A stretch of 64,000 bases of DNA from Engelhardtia mirabilis (GTDB lineage Bacteria > Planctomycetota > UBA1135 > GCA-002686595): assembly GCF_007748095.1 (NCBI RefSeq), contig NZ_CP036287.1, positions 806,001-870,000 of the forward strand. The letters run 5' to 3'. Of this stretch, positions 8,303-16,732 are shown piece by piece. The notes beneath the pieces are model-generated. The model had not been told where the DNA came from, did not search any database, and saw only the letters and a list, made by a program, of their open reading frames with translations. Position numbers and translations under genes: made by a program. Position 1 is the first letter of the stretch. Every line of letters starts with the position of its first letter.

Positions 8303-9469
8303 TCAGAGGTGGATGGTGAGATCGAGGACCTCGTTGGGGATGGGCACGAAGGGCGTCGTGACGTGCCCAGCCCCGTGCACCCGCACCACCGCCGTGGCAC
8401 TCGGCGGAACGACCGGACCCACTCGCCAGACGAAGGTTCGAGGGTCCGATTCGCTGGCTTCGAGAGGTTCGATTCGCTGCATCGGGAAGGGGTTGGGTCC
8501 GTGCCTGTCGATGATCTCGTCGAAGATGACTTCCACCCGCCCCACCCGGTCGAGGTCGCCGACGAGGGTCAGGTTCACGGTGCACGTCTCGGCCGGAGTC
8601 ATCTCCAATCGGACCCCGGTTGCGTCGCCTTCGGTGAGGTCCACCTCGACCGAGTGGGAGGGAGCGCTGGTGAGGGAGTCCACCCCGCTTCGATTCGAGT
8701 TCGGCGCGGCAACCGCCCCGAGCTGCATCGGTGGCAGGGACTCCAGGACGAAGGTCCCGTCCGCTGCGCTGGTGGTCTGTCTGAAGCTCGGACCAATGAC
8801 GCGGTAGGGAGTCCCGTCGTGGTCACGCCGAGTGCCCCAGTAGTGTGCTTCGACGGGCGCGGAGGCGACCGGACGTCCCTCCGGGTCGGCGACCACCCCA
8901 CGGATCGTCCGTGTCCCACGGAGCGCGTCGATGGAATGGGGCGTCGTGCCATGTACTTCGATCTCCTTCGGCGGCGGCCAGAGGTCCTCACCACCCCGCG
9001 CCTGGATCGTCACCAGGCCGTCGAACGGCAGCGAGATCGAGTAGAAGCCGTCTTCGTCCGACTCGTCTGCACGAAGGCGCTGACCTTGGTCCGCGGAGAC
9101 CAAGATGTTCGGGACGGGGCCATCGAGACCGTTGACATAACCCTGGACCACTGCGACCTGATCCGCTTGCTCCCCGCCGGAGGCCTGGCGTGTTGCCGAG
9201 GGAGGGTCGGCTCTGCTCGCTCGTGCGTGAGCGTCAGCGTCCGAATCGACCTTGGCCTTGGTTTCCGCAGGGGCTTCTGATCCCAGCGCGGAGCGACCGA
9301 CCTCGACGGCCGAAGTCAGTCCGACGAGAGCGGGGGTCCTCTCTCGACCGTCCGGGAGAGTTCTCGCTGACGCCGCACTCTTCTCGATGCCGAGGTTCGT
9401 GATGAACACGAGCGCTGCGATGATTGCCGCAGATGCGATCGCTCCGGCGGCAAGAGTGCTTCGGCGCAT
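8303..9469 (-). CDS. Membrane-anchored protein with carboxypeptidase-regulatory-like (beta-sandwich) domains
   Basis: 388 residues from ATG 9469, chosen because a transmembrane/signal segment (LAAGAIASAAIIAALVFITN) follows at once. An in-frame start at 9529 would add 20 residues. After a linker of about 80 residues come two CarboxypepD_reg-like units: VQGYVNGLDGPVPNILVSAD with DESDEDGFYSISLP, and TIRGVVADPEGRPVASAPVE with SAADGTFVLESLPP. The G-x-V-x-D-x-x-G-x-P-V and D-G-x-F patterns define this fold, which usually mediates adhesion or is a spacer. It lies alone, convergent with the GH2-like gene. No enzymatic residues are seen. Confidence 0.72.
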   Translation of the reverse strand: MRRSTLAAGAIASAAIIAALVFITNLGIEKSAASARTLPDGRERTPALVGLTSAVEVGRSALGSEAPAETKAKVDSDADAHARASRADPPSATRQASGGEQADQVAVVQGYVNGLDGPVPNILVSADQGQRLRADESDEDGFYSISLPFDGLVTIQARGGEDLWPPPKEIEVHGTTPHSIDALRGTRTIRGVVADPEGRPVASAPVEAHYWGTRRDHDGTPYRVIGPSFRQTTSAADGTFVLESLPPMQLGAVAAPNSNRSGVDSLTSAPSHSVEVDLTEGDATGVRLEMTPAETCTVNLTLVGDLDRVGRVEVIFDEIIDRHGPNPFPMQRIEPLEASESDPRTFVWRVGPVVPPSATAVVRVHGAGHVTTPFVPIPNEVLDLTIHL

Positions 9470-9529
9470 GGGTAGAGGTCCGTTCAAGAGGAGGGCGATC
9501 GAGTCTGGGAGCTTGCGGCGTTGCCGCAT

Positions 9530-9909
9530 CCCGGTTCCGTAGGAGTGCGAGAACCGAACGAATAGACGCCAGTATTGAGTCGACCGAACTCGAAGAAACT
9601 TCTAGGCCAAGGCTTGGATCTGAGACGCCCCGCGACGTCCGGATCAGCCCATCGACGACTCGGAGCCCATCGGGACGACGCCACGGGAGCCATCGCAGGG
9701 GTTGGGCCCTCTGGCCATCGACACCGTGCCTGACACCGACGAGTCGTCGGCCTCCGGTTCGAGCTGGTGGGACCCGGTGCCAGGGCACCGATCGCGATCG
9801 GACCCGCTACGGCTCAGCGGAGGGGTCACCTGGAAAGTCGACTCGGCGGTGGATCGAACCGAGCTCGATCGGGGCAGCGCTTGCTGCTGCCGCGATCGAG
9901 CCCGATTGC
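9530..9909. other. Gap of about 380 bases without a supported gene
   Basis: Short overlapping reading frames occur on both strands here, but none shows a recognisable domain, signal peptide or consistent codon use. It separates the start of the carboxypeptidase-regulatory-like gene from the 3' redoxin remnant. The promoter of the former presumably lies here, but no convincing -35/-10 pair was found. Confidence 0.4.
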
Positions 9910-10371
9910 TCAGCGCCTGATGGTGACCGTCAAGTCACGGCGCAGGTGGAAGCACACGCCGTTGTCGCGGCGGGCGTCGGTCAACAGGTAGCCGGATAGA
10001 GTCGCGCTCCCGCTGAAGCCGTCCGGTGCGCGCAGCTCGAGGTCCACCGCCCGGGTCTCGTCGGAGATGGCGACCGGCGGACCGGGCAGGTCGATCAGCA
10101 CCTGCTCGAGGGCCCAGCCCTCGGGCAACGAGTCGGCGTCGAGCCAGACCCGCGCGGGGCCGGCCCCGTTGTTCCATTGGCCGCCGCCGGTTGCGGCGGG
10201 TGCGATCCACAGGTGCAGGCGCGCCACGCTGCGCTCGGGGTCGGCGTGCCCGGAACGCTCCTTTGGGCCAAGTGGATGAACACGGTCCAGCGCGAGCTCG
10301 AGAACCTTGCCCGCATCAGTCGTCTTGTTAGGGCCTCGGCCGCTACGGAGTCCCGCGCTCGGGGGGGGGCG
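9910..10371 (-). pseudogene. 3' remnant of a redoxin-family gene (C-terminal DsbD-alpha-like beta domain)
   Basis: An open frame runs from a TGA at 10372-10374 down to the stop at 9910 without a good start codon. It reads KVLELALDRVHPLGPKERS, then LHLWIAP, QWNNGAGPARVWLDA, PEGWALEQVLIDLPGPP, TRAVDLELRAPDGF, LSGYLLT and NGVCFHLRRDLTVTIRR. The W-N-N, P-E-G-W and C-x-x-x-R-R-D pattern matches, from memory of the family, the C-terminal beta domain of large planctomycete redoxin proteins. GTG 10227 could start a 105-residue fragment, but the coding signal extends upstream of it. The matching 5' piece lies at 13157-13440, across a lower-GC island. A run of nine identical bases at 10361-10369 marks the approximate junction. 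Confidence 0.6.
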
Positions 10372-10378
10372 TCATCGG

Positions 10379-11857
10379 CTATTGCCCACAGGCCTTCTCT
10401 ACCGACTTGTACTCATGAAGGTCGCAGCAGGGCGCGCTACTCAGCAAGACGCCCTGGCAGCATACGTCGGACTGAGCGAGCTTGTAGGTGACGCTCGGAT
10501 ATAGCGGCACTGATATAAGCGAGATGCCGGCGATGCTGTGGTCCTGGTTGACCATGACGAACTTCACTGGGCCCTTCGAGCAGGGCAGGACGTCTTTTGC
10601 GATGGTCTTGCCCGATTCCAGCGTCGTTGTTACCGCCATCGTCGCCGTGCTCGTCGTGGCGCCACTCAACGTGCCTGTGAACTCTGAGCCGAGAGAGCCT
10701 TCGATGTCGACCAGGAATTTGGTGAGTCCACTACCCTTGAGGCCGAACTGGGCAGAGATGGTGTTGCTGATTCCAGCGGAAACCTTGACGTCGAAAGTTG
10801 ACCCCTTGGAGATGGTGTATGTCGGACCGGAGTAGGTGTCGTCGCATGCCTTGTCACCTTCGCCGAGCGTCGTGCATGACTTGGTCATGTCAATCTCCGG
10901 GACCGAAGGGGTGGGCGGCCCCATTCCGCCATTCCCGGGCACGACGGGGCCAGAGTCAATCGGCGTGCCTACCAGAAAGCCGAGTTCGTCGAGATCGCCA
11001 ACTACAGTCCACGAGCTCAGGCCGGGCACGCTCATCAGGAACGAGTTGTCGAGCACGTCGTAGTTGAAGCTGACTCCGGTGTGCTGGTACCACTGTGAAG
11101 CTTGCGAATCGAGCCTCCACCCCTTCAGCCAGCTATTATGGCCCTCGGGTTGGGCCTCGATTGCCTTGAACGTATCCCGCACGTCTGCCACGCCGTATGC
11201 GTCTACCGGAAGTGATTGCCGATACTCGATGATGAACGGCGTTGCTGATGTGTCGATCGGCATGCCGTTCAGATCGAACAGCGCGACATCGATTTGCATC
11301 TGCATGGAACTCCACCGAACGGACGCCAGGTCTCCTGACTTGTCCATCCCGCCGGCGCCGCGTGGGTGCTCGGTGAAGACAGCGGTGAACGCATCCGGGA
11401 GAAGTTGCGGCTGATAGTGGAGCGTGGTGTCACCCAGCAGAAGTGCGTTGTAGCCCTGCAAGAAGCTCGTGACTGCCTGCGCGGACGACCGCTCCTCAGA
11501 GTAGTCGCGGTATGCCTCCGCCACGAGCCATTGGGATTCACTGGGGTCTATCCATACCTCCTGGAAGTGGATGCCCTCTCCATCAACGCCAATCAGGGTC
11601 GGGACTAGAGCTCTCCCAGCCCACGGGACCACGATTGCGCCAGACCATTGGGTGTTCACCAGCGAGTACGGACTGTTGTGGCTCGTGGCGGGGAGCTCGG
11701 TCAGCCCACCATTCGGCTCCTCGACGTAGACCTTCGCGTTGGGCACGGCGGCCCCACGCTGGTCTTGAACCAGCACCTCGATGTAGGCTGCTCCGGTCGC
11801 TGCAACGACCGAATCACTGGACACCTGTGTTATTGCAAGCAGAAGCGTAAGTGCCAT
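10379..11857 (-). CDS. Secreted protein of unknown function, island cargo
   Basis: 492 residues from ATG 11857, with a strong AGAGGAG ribosome site 5 bases upstream. A short signal peptide (ALTLLLAITQVSSDSVVAA) is followed by a beta-sandwich of the carboxypeptidase-regulatory or FAM171-like type (IEVLVQDQRGAAVPNAKVYV). A middle region follows with VDVALFDLNGMPID-like strands and SWTVVGDLDELG. The C-terminal third (about 340-450) is rich in Ser/Thr/Gly with alternating polar and hydrophobic residues (TISKGSTFDVKVSAGIS, ISAQFGLKGS, TATMAVTTTLESGK), then a cysteine-rich tail (DVCCQGVLLSSAPCCDLHEY). Base composition is clearly less GC-rich than its neighbours and codon choice is more relaxed, which suggests transfer. 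No family is recognised with confidence. Confidence 0.78.
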   Translation of the reverse strand: MALTLLLAITQVSSDSVVAATGAAYIEVLVQDQRGAAVPNAKVYVEEPNGGLTELPATSHNSPYSLVNTQWSGAIVVPWAGRALVPTLIGVDGEGIHFQEVWIDPSESQWLVAEAYRDYSEERSSAQAVTSFLQGYNALLLGDTTLHYQPQLLPDAFTAVFTEHPRGAGGMDKSGDLASVRWSSMQMQIDVALFDLNGMPIDTSATPFIIEYRQSLPVDAYGVADVRDTFKAIEAQPEGHNSWLKGWRLDSQASQWYQHTGVSFNYDVLDNSFLMSVPGLSSWTVVGDLDELGFLVGTPIDSGPVVPGNGGMGPPTPSVPEIDMTKSCTTLGEGDKACDDTYSGPTYTISKGSTFDVKVSAGISNTISAQFGLKGSGLTKFLVDIEGSLGSEFTGTLSGATTSTATMAVTTTLESGKTIAKDVLPCSKGPVKFVMVNQDHSIAGISLISVPLYPSVTYKLAQSDVCCQGVLLSSAPCCDLHEYKSVEKACGQ

Positions 11858-11936
11858 GTCATCTCCTCTAGTGGGCAGGTTCGAGTGCTCGCGCAGTCAA
11901 ACGACGGTGCCGCCGCCGTCAGGGAAGAATTCTCTT

Positions 11937-13051
11937 CTAACTCATCTCTTTCTCCGTCTCGGGAGCCTTGCCCGAGTGCGCCGGCTCCATAGCTAGTGGA
12001 ATCGCATTCTTGGGGCACGGGTGGCCTCGGTGTCGGTGTCAAGGGTTGAGTGTTCAAGCGGCCCATTCCGTCCAGCGCCGAGGGGGCGAGAGGTCGAAGA
12101 GGGGCGGAGCGCTCGTGCGTGCAGCCGAGGTTCGTTGAGGTACCGCTGCCAGGGGCAGAGCGTCGAGGAGATGTGGTTCATCTTGCTCTTATGGCTCCGC
12201 CCAGGGATCAGGTGCCCGTCGGCCTGGGCGCGCGCCTTGAACCTGATCAGGACCTCGCGCGCGGATTCCGGGCACCACTTCTCCTCGGTGACCCAGTTCT
12301 TCTTGGCATTGACCAAGCGCACCACGCACCGGCGCTCATCGTGGTTGTCGGCGACGAGGCGCGAGAGCTCTCCGTTGCGCAGCCCCGTCGGTGCCATGAA
12401 CTCGATCAGGTCCAGTGCGAACTCACGCGAGGGCAGTGCGCCGCCCCCCCCAGTCCCCTGAGCCCCTCGGCCTTCGCGCGACGAATGAGCTCGAGCAACT
12501 CGTCGGGCTCGAAGAAGGGCATCTTCGGCGCGCTCTCGCGGATGGTCCTGGTTTCTTCTGGCCAGGCGATCTGGGCCGTCTTCGCGGCGGCTCTCAGGAG
12601 CTCGAGGTCGTGCCCTGCAACGGAGGACGGGGCTCGGCCGCCGGCGATGGCAGCGCCGATGAACCAGTTGATCTGCTCGACGGTGAGCCCCTCCGCCATC
12701 GGTGCGTTCGGCTCCCACGCGCGCATCAGAAACCTTGCAACGCGCTCGTATCCCGCGAGCGCGTACTCCCCCGGCAGACCCTCGCTGCCGCCTGCGCTCG
12801 ATCGTGAGCGAGAGCGCGTCCTCGAGGGTCTCGACCTCGCCCACAGGGCGATCCCGCCTCAACCGAAGCCGAAGGTCGTCCCCATGCGGCGCCTCTTGAG
12901 TCTCTCGAGGGGGTCCAACGCGCCGTTTCCCGTCGACCGAGCACACCGCACGCCAGCGCCATCGGCCGGCAGACCAGACCGGTCGGATGCCCGTGAGTTC
13001 ACGACGCCACCGATGCTTCGTCGCTCTGTCGTGCCTGCCGTTGTTCCCCAT
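11937..13051 (-). pseudogene. Tyrosine recombinase (phage-integrase family), multiply frameshifted
   Basis: On the minus strand from ATG 13051 the frame reads a basic N-terminus (GRHDRATKHRWRRELTGI). Near 12790 it jumps to a frame with YALAGYERVARFLMRAWEPN, LTVEQINWFIGAAIAG and MPFFEPDELLELIRRAKAEG. Near 12440, at a run of eight C, it jumps back to EFALDLIEFMAPTGLRNGEL, LVNAKKNWVTEEKW and EVLIRFKAR. TGLRNGEL is the first catalytic Arg motif of tyrosine recombinases. The later H-x-x-R and Tyr motifs are not found, but a third frame ends with PKNAIPLAMEPAHSG at 11937. It is the only mobility gene in the window and lies beside the lower-GC cargo gene. The frameshift at the homopolymer may be an assembly error; the missing C-terminal motifs suggest real decay. 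Confidence 0.65.
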
Positions 13052-13156
13052 GGTGTGCTCCGAAGCGTAGCTGCGGGAGCCCAACGGCTTCTGATGGCCT
13101 GGGGAACAAGTGCTCCCTTCAACGCGTTGCGAAACATCGCTCGCATCGGTTGCAAG

Positions 13157-13440
13157 TCATTGCGCGCGAGCCGCTTCGCACAGCCTCTGCATTCGCCGGA
13201 TGCTGTGCCACACGGGCACGCTGCGGCGGCAACCCGCTCACCCGGAGGCGATGTCCACCAGCAGGATCTTCCGGCCGCGGAAGTCGCGCAGGTCGACCAC
13301 GGCGGAGCCGTCGATGGTCGGCAGGCGAAGGGCGGGGAAGGGCTCGGCCGTTGCGGCTTCGGGGACCGGCGCGTCGAGCGCGAGAGCTCCGGCGAGGGCG
13401 AAAGGGCGCGCAGGGTCGGGCCGATCTGGGCATCTCCGCG
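13157..13440 (-). pseudogene. 5' remnant of a redoxin gene with in-frame TGA at the redox-active position (probable selenocysteine, U-A-G-C)
   Basis: On the minus strand one frame reads a hydrophobic leader (ALAGALALDAPVPEA), then EPFPALRLPTIDGSAVVDLR and DFRGRKILLVDIASG, i.e. the first strands of a thioredoxin/AhpC-type fold. The next codon is TGA (13238-13240), and the same frame continues AGCRRSVPVWHSIRRMQRLC. Aligned to thioredoxins, W-C-G-P-C-R becomes G-U-A-G-C-R, so TGA occupies the nucleophilic cysteine position and the resolving Cys follows two residues later. A second in-frame TGA (13157-13159) ends the homology, where island DNA begins. The N-terminal start is unclear because a run of seven C near 13445 may shift the frame. 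The rest of the fold is missing; a fitting C-terminal piece is at 9910-10371. Confidence 0.6.
13202..13221 (-). promoter_or_regulatory. Candidate bacterial SECIS hairpin
   Basis: Immediately after the in-frame TGA the transcript can fold GCGUGCC/GGCACAGC (seven pairs with one bulged A) around the five-base loop CGUGU, which contains GU. The loop lies 24-28 bases after the TGA, inside the 16-37 base window known for bacterial SECIS elements recognised by SelB. In GC-rich DNA such hairpins also arise by chance, so this supports the selenocysteine reading only in combination with the protein alignment. Confidence 0.45.
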
Positions 13441-13601
13441 CGGGGGGGCGCTCTCGAGGCTACGGCGTCGCGCGGCGATTACGACCACGAGTGCCGGGCA
13501 AACGCGAGTTCCCTCCACAGGCCGAGTCTCGCCGTGAGCTGCGGGCCGGCGCCTCGAGCAGCTTGCCGCGCCCCCGGACCCAGGCTCGGCGTGGACGCGA
13601 T

Positions 13602-14345
13602 CTAGAAGTCCAACACCTCCATTCCTCGCAGGGGCCAGCGGCGGAGCGAGGCGATCACTTCGTCATCGAGCCGCTCGCCCTCGTCCGCTCGCGCCAACGA
13701 GTCGCGCGTCAATCGGCCGATCTGCCTCATCTGCCGGAGGTCATCGAGCAGAAGCAGCAGCGACAGCTCTTGCGAGTCGTTCACCTGGACTTCCTCCAGT
13801 CTTCGCTCGACGCCTGGGGCGTTGATCCAGCGCGTGAGAGTCCCGTCGATCCAAAGGGATGTCTCGCTGGGGAGGTTCTCGAACGACTGATCGAAGCGCT
13901 GGAGTTCCACGCGGCCGTTCGCTCCTTCTCGGCTGAAGATGGAGTTCGTCAGGTCCGCGAACAGGAGCTGGGCGCTGCTCGCGAGGTGCACGTGGGCTCG
14001 GATGTACTGCCCAGCCATGAGCAGTTCCCCTCTCGTGAGCTCGGAGAAGGGTGATTCCGGCGCCTCGACCACTGGCTGGTCGGGTAGCGGCGTCAGTGTC
14101 TCTTCGACGACGGCCGTGTCCCTGCGAGGGACGACTCGAGTCGGCAGTTTCAGGTCCTCGGACACCACGGTCCTGGGGCGGCCGCCAAGAGGGTGGTCAG
14201 GAACTGCTGCTGGTCGGTCAACGGGTGGGACGGGCCTGCCGATGGCCCTGCCGGAGACGACGCCGCAGGCGAAGATCGCGACGCCAGCGAGGAGCTGGCG
14301 AAGGTTCACTGACCCGGCGTTCGATGCGTTGCCATTCGATCCCAT
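13602..14345 (-). CDS. Hypothetical single-pass membrane protein
   Basis: 247 residues from ATG 14345. One transmembrane or signal-anchor segment (LRQLLAGVAIFACGVVSGRA, residues 15-34) is followed by a proline-rich linker and a mainly alpha-helical, charged C-terminal domain. That domain carries LTRGELLMAGQYIRAHVHLA, SLWIDGTLTRWINAPGVERR and ELSLLLLLDDLRQMRQIGRL. No known family was recognised. It is the first intact gene to the right of the redoxin remnant and island. Base composition is a little lower than in the adjacent housekeeping genes. Confidence 0.68.
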   Translation of the reverse strand: MGSNGNASNAGSVNLRQLLAGVAIFACGVVSGRAIGRPVPPVDRPAAVPDHPLGGRPRTVVSEDLKLPTRVVPRRDTAVVEETLTPLPDQPVVEAPESPFSELTRGELLMAGQYIRAHVHLASSAQLLFADLTNSIFSREGANGRVELQRFDQSFENLPSETSLWIDGTLTRWINAPGVERRLEEVQVNDSQELSLLLLLDDLRQMRQIGRLTRDSLARADEGERLDDEVIASLRRWPLRGMEVLDF

Positions 14346-14552
14346 GCTCGACTCCGACCTCGGGGACTCCGCCGCACAAGCCGCGCCGGCCGATCCGGGG
14401 GGGCATCACAGGCTGCGCAGCGCGATGCGGCTAGGTACCCCTGGGCTTCCGTCGTGGCTACGGGGCCAATCCGGATTCGCGGAGCCGGCTCTCGCCGGGA
14501 GGTGGGACATTCCGAGCGGGCCCGGGCGCGGGAGCGGCTAACCTGGCGCGCG

Positions 14553-15164
14553 ATGAAGTGGGCCTGGGCGTTGGTGTTGTCGCTGTTGATCGTCGTCGCT
14601 GGCGTCGAGATCGCGGGGTACTTCTTGCCCTCGCGGCTGGACGTGGAGCGCGAGGCGGTGATCGCTGCGCCGGTCGATTCGCTCTACGCCAAGGTTGCGG
14701 ACCTGCAGGGCTGGGAGGAGTGGTCGCCGATCCTGGCCATCGGCGACGACCTGGAGACCGGCGTCGCGTTCCTGGGCCCGCCGTCCGGGCTCGGCGCGCA
14801 GATGGAGGTGCGCTTCGGCGACGTGCTGAAGGTGCTCTTCACGGTGGTCGAGGCCGAGGAGCCCATCCGCTTCGCCCTCAACTCGCGCTCGGGCGATCCG
14901 AGCGATGACCTCCTGGCGGGCAGCGGCTTCGAGGGCTGGGACGAGTTCGACCTGGAGGCTCTGGACGCGAGCCGCACCCGCGTGCGCTGGCGTCGGACCA
15001 GCAGCGAGGTCGACTCCTATTGGCTGCGGGTGATCGACACGGTCGCGGCCAAGCCCCAGGTGGCGTCTCAGCTCGAGGCCGGCCTGGTCGCCCTGGCCAA
15101 GGCCTGCGGCGCACCCGATCCCGAAGTCACCGAGCCCGAGCCCGAGCGCGCGAGCGGGGACTGA
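14553..15164 (+). CDS. SRPBCC (START/polyketide cyclase-like) protein with N-terminal membrane anchor
   Basis: 203 residues from ATG 14553, chosen because the first residues form a membrane segment (WALVLSLLIVVAGVEIAGYF); the open frame upstream has non-coding character. The rest is a helix-grip fold: VEREAVIAAPVDSLYAKVAD, LQGWEEWSPIL with the W-x-x-W-x-P signature of polyketide cyclase/SRPBCC proteins, GAQMEVRFGDV, and a C-terminal amphipathic helix (VASQLEAGLVALAKAC). Such proteins bind hydrophobic ligands or respond to stress; no specific role can be inferred. It converges with the M28 peptidase gene, 27 bases apart. Confidence 0.75.
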   Translation: MKWAWALVLSLLIVVAGVEIAGYFLPSRLDVEREAVIAAPVDSLYAKVADLQGWEEWSPILAIGDDLETGVAFLGPPSGLGAQMEVRFGDVLKVLFTVVEAEEPIRFALNSRSGDPSDDLLAGSGFEGWDEFDLEALDASRTRVRWRRTSSEVDSYWLRVIDTVAAKPQVASQLEAGLVALAKACGAPDPEVTEPEPERASGD

Positions 15165-15191
15165 AGGCCTCGGCCCGGGAGATCTGTGGGC

Positions 15192-16712
15192 TCAGCGCGG
15201 CCTGCCGTCCACGGACTCGACCGGCTCTAGAGTCAGACCGTCGGTGCGCTCGAGGATCCGCAGGGTCAGGCGCACGATGCGCTCGAGCTTGTCGAAGTCG
15301 ATGCGCTCGGGGAGGTCCGTCGGCTTGTGGTAGTCGTCGTGCTCCCCGGAGGAGAGGTACAGCACGGGAATCCGCAGCTCGCTGGCGAAGCTGTAGTGGT
15401 CCGACGCGCGCCAGTAGGAGTCCTGGGACACGATGTCCTCGAAGCCCTCGGTGCCCGCCAGCTCCGGCGCCAGGGCGGCGAAGGGGTTGAAGGCGGCGTG
15501 CTCGGAGGTGGGGGTGACCCACAGGGTCGCGGGAGCGTCGCGGCCGATCATGTCCATGTTGTAGGCCGCGCGCGGAGCGAGGCCCGCGGGCAGGCGCGGG
15601 TCGCGGCACCACATGGCCGAGCCCCACAGCCCGCTCTCCTCGCCGGAGACCCACAGGAACAGCACCGATCGTCCGTAGGCTCCCCGCGCCACGATCGCTT
15701 CGGCCAGGGCCAGGAGGCCGACGGTTCCCGAGGCGTTGTCGTCGGCACCGGGGTAGACCACGCCCTCGGCGTCGGTGCCCAGGTGATCGAGGTGGGCACA
15801 GAGAACGAGGACCTGGCTGGCGAGTTCGGGGTCGGTCCCACGCAGCAGGCCGGCGACATTGGGCGCGCTGGCGTCCTTGCGCGTCACGGCGCGGCGCTCG
15901 GCCACCCGCAGGTCCAGTCGCGTGCCCGGCGCAGGCGCCGCGTCGAAGCCGAGGGAGCTCAGCATCCACGTGCCCACCTCGCGATCGACGAGCAGAACGG
16001 GTGCTCCGGTCCTGGCCTCCGGCGGCGCGCTGGTCGGGCTCGAGTAGCGCAACTTGCCCAAGCGCTCGAGGGAATCGGCGTAGCGCTCGGCGTAGGGCTC
16101 GCGCTCGTACTCGTTGCCCGGAGTGACCAGCACACCTGCCGCGCCCGCGTCGACCAGCCGTCGAATCGCGCCCGTGGTGCCGCGCCCGCTCTCGAACATC
16201 AGGGCCCAGGAACCGGTCAAGTCGCCGACCTCGTCGATGACCGAACGGGACCCGTCGCCAACGGCGACGACACCTGCGTCCACGTCGACGTCGATCAGGT
16301 CCGAGCCACTGCGAAGGTAGGCGCCGTCGCCGAGCTGCAAGGTGCGCTGACCCTCCGGTGCGGTGATCGAGATCGAACAACGCTCGACGTCGAGCTGCAG
16401 GCCGCTCAGGTCGAAGCGGTTTTGGTAACCGTCGGTCGTGCCGGGTTCGATCCCGAGTCGACGCAGGCGCGCTTCCACGTAGCGCGCGGCGAGCTCGAGC
16501 TCGGGGCTGGGGGTGCCGCGGCCACCGAGGGCCGGTCCGGCCAGAAAGTCCATGTCGGCGCGAATGGCGCGGTCGTTCACGGACTCGAGAGCCCGCTCCA
16601 GTGGGGTCGCAGAGGTGTGCGCGACGCTCTGCGGAGCGGCAGCGAGGTCCTGGGCTGCGGTCGGAGCGAAGAACAGGGCTGCGAGCAGGGGGAGCGAGGG
16701 GGCGGTGAGCAT
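15192..16712 (-). CDS. Secreted M28-family zinc aminopeptidase
   Basis: 506 residues with a signal peptide (LPLLAALFFAPTAAQ). After a PA-like insert in the first half (AGAAGVLVTPGNEYE near 190), the catalytic domain shows the M28 ligands in order: AHLDHLG at 306-312, GADDNASG at 322-329, GEESGLWGS at 357-365 (general base and zinc Glu), NMDMIG at 385-390, and HKPTD near 457. The family cleaves N-terminal residues from peptides or amino sugars outside the cell using two Zn ions. Its leader contains eight tandem copies of AGCCC starting about 20 bases before the ATG. The cytochrome c-domain gene is upstream on the same strand. Confidence 0.9.
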   Translation of the reverse strand: MLTAPSLPLLAALFFAPTAAQDLAAAPQSVAHTSATPLERALESVNDRAIRADMDFLAGPALGGRGTPSPELELAARYVEARLRRLGIEPGTTDGYQNRFDLSGLQLDVERCSISITAPEGQRTLQLGDGAYLRSGSDLIDVDVDAGVVAVGDGSRSVIDEVGDLTGSWALMFESGRGTTGAIRRLVDAGAAGVLVTPGNEYEREPYAERYADSLERLGKLRYSSPTSAPPEARTGAPVLLVDREVGTWMLSSLGFDAAPAPGTRLDLRVAERRAVTRKDASAPNVAGLLRGTDPELASQVLVLCAHLDHLGTDAEGVVYPGADDNASGTVGLLALAEAIVARGAYGRSVLFLWVSGEESGLWGSAMWCRDPRLPAGLAPRAAYNMDMIGRDAPATLWVTPTSEHAAFNPFAALAPELAGTEGFEDIVSQDSYWRASDHYSFASELRIPVLYLSSGEHDDYHKPTDLPERIDFDKLERIVRLTLRILERTDGLTLEPVESVDGRPR

Positions 16713-16732
16713 GGTCGAGGTTGATTGGGGCG

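Noticed and set aside
13085..13160. Attachment-site direct repeats flanking the island
   Set aside because: I compared the regions near 10310-10375 and 13085-13160 and found no shared stretch long enough to call att sites.
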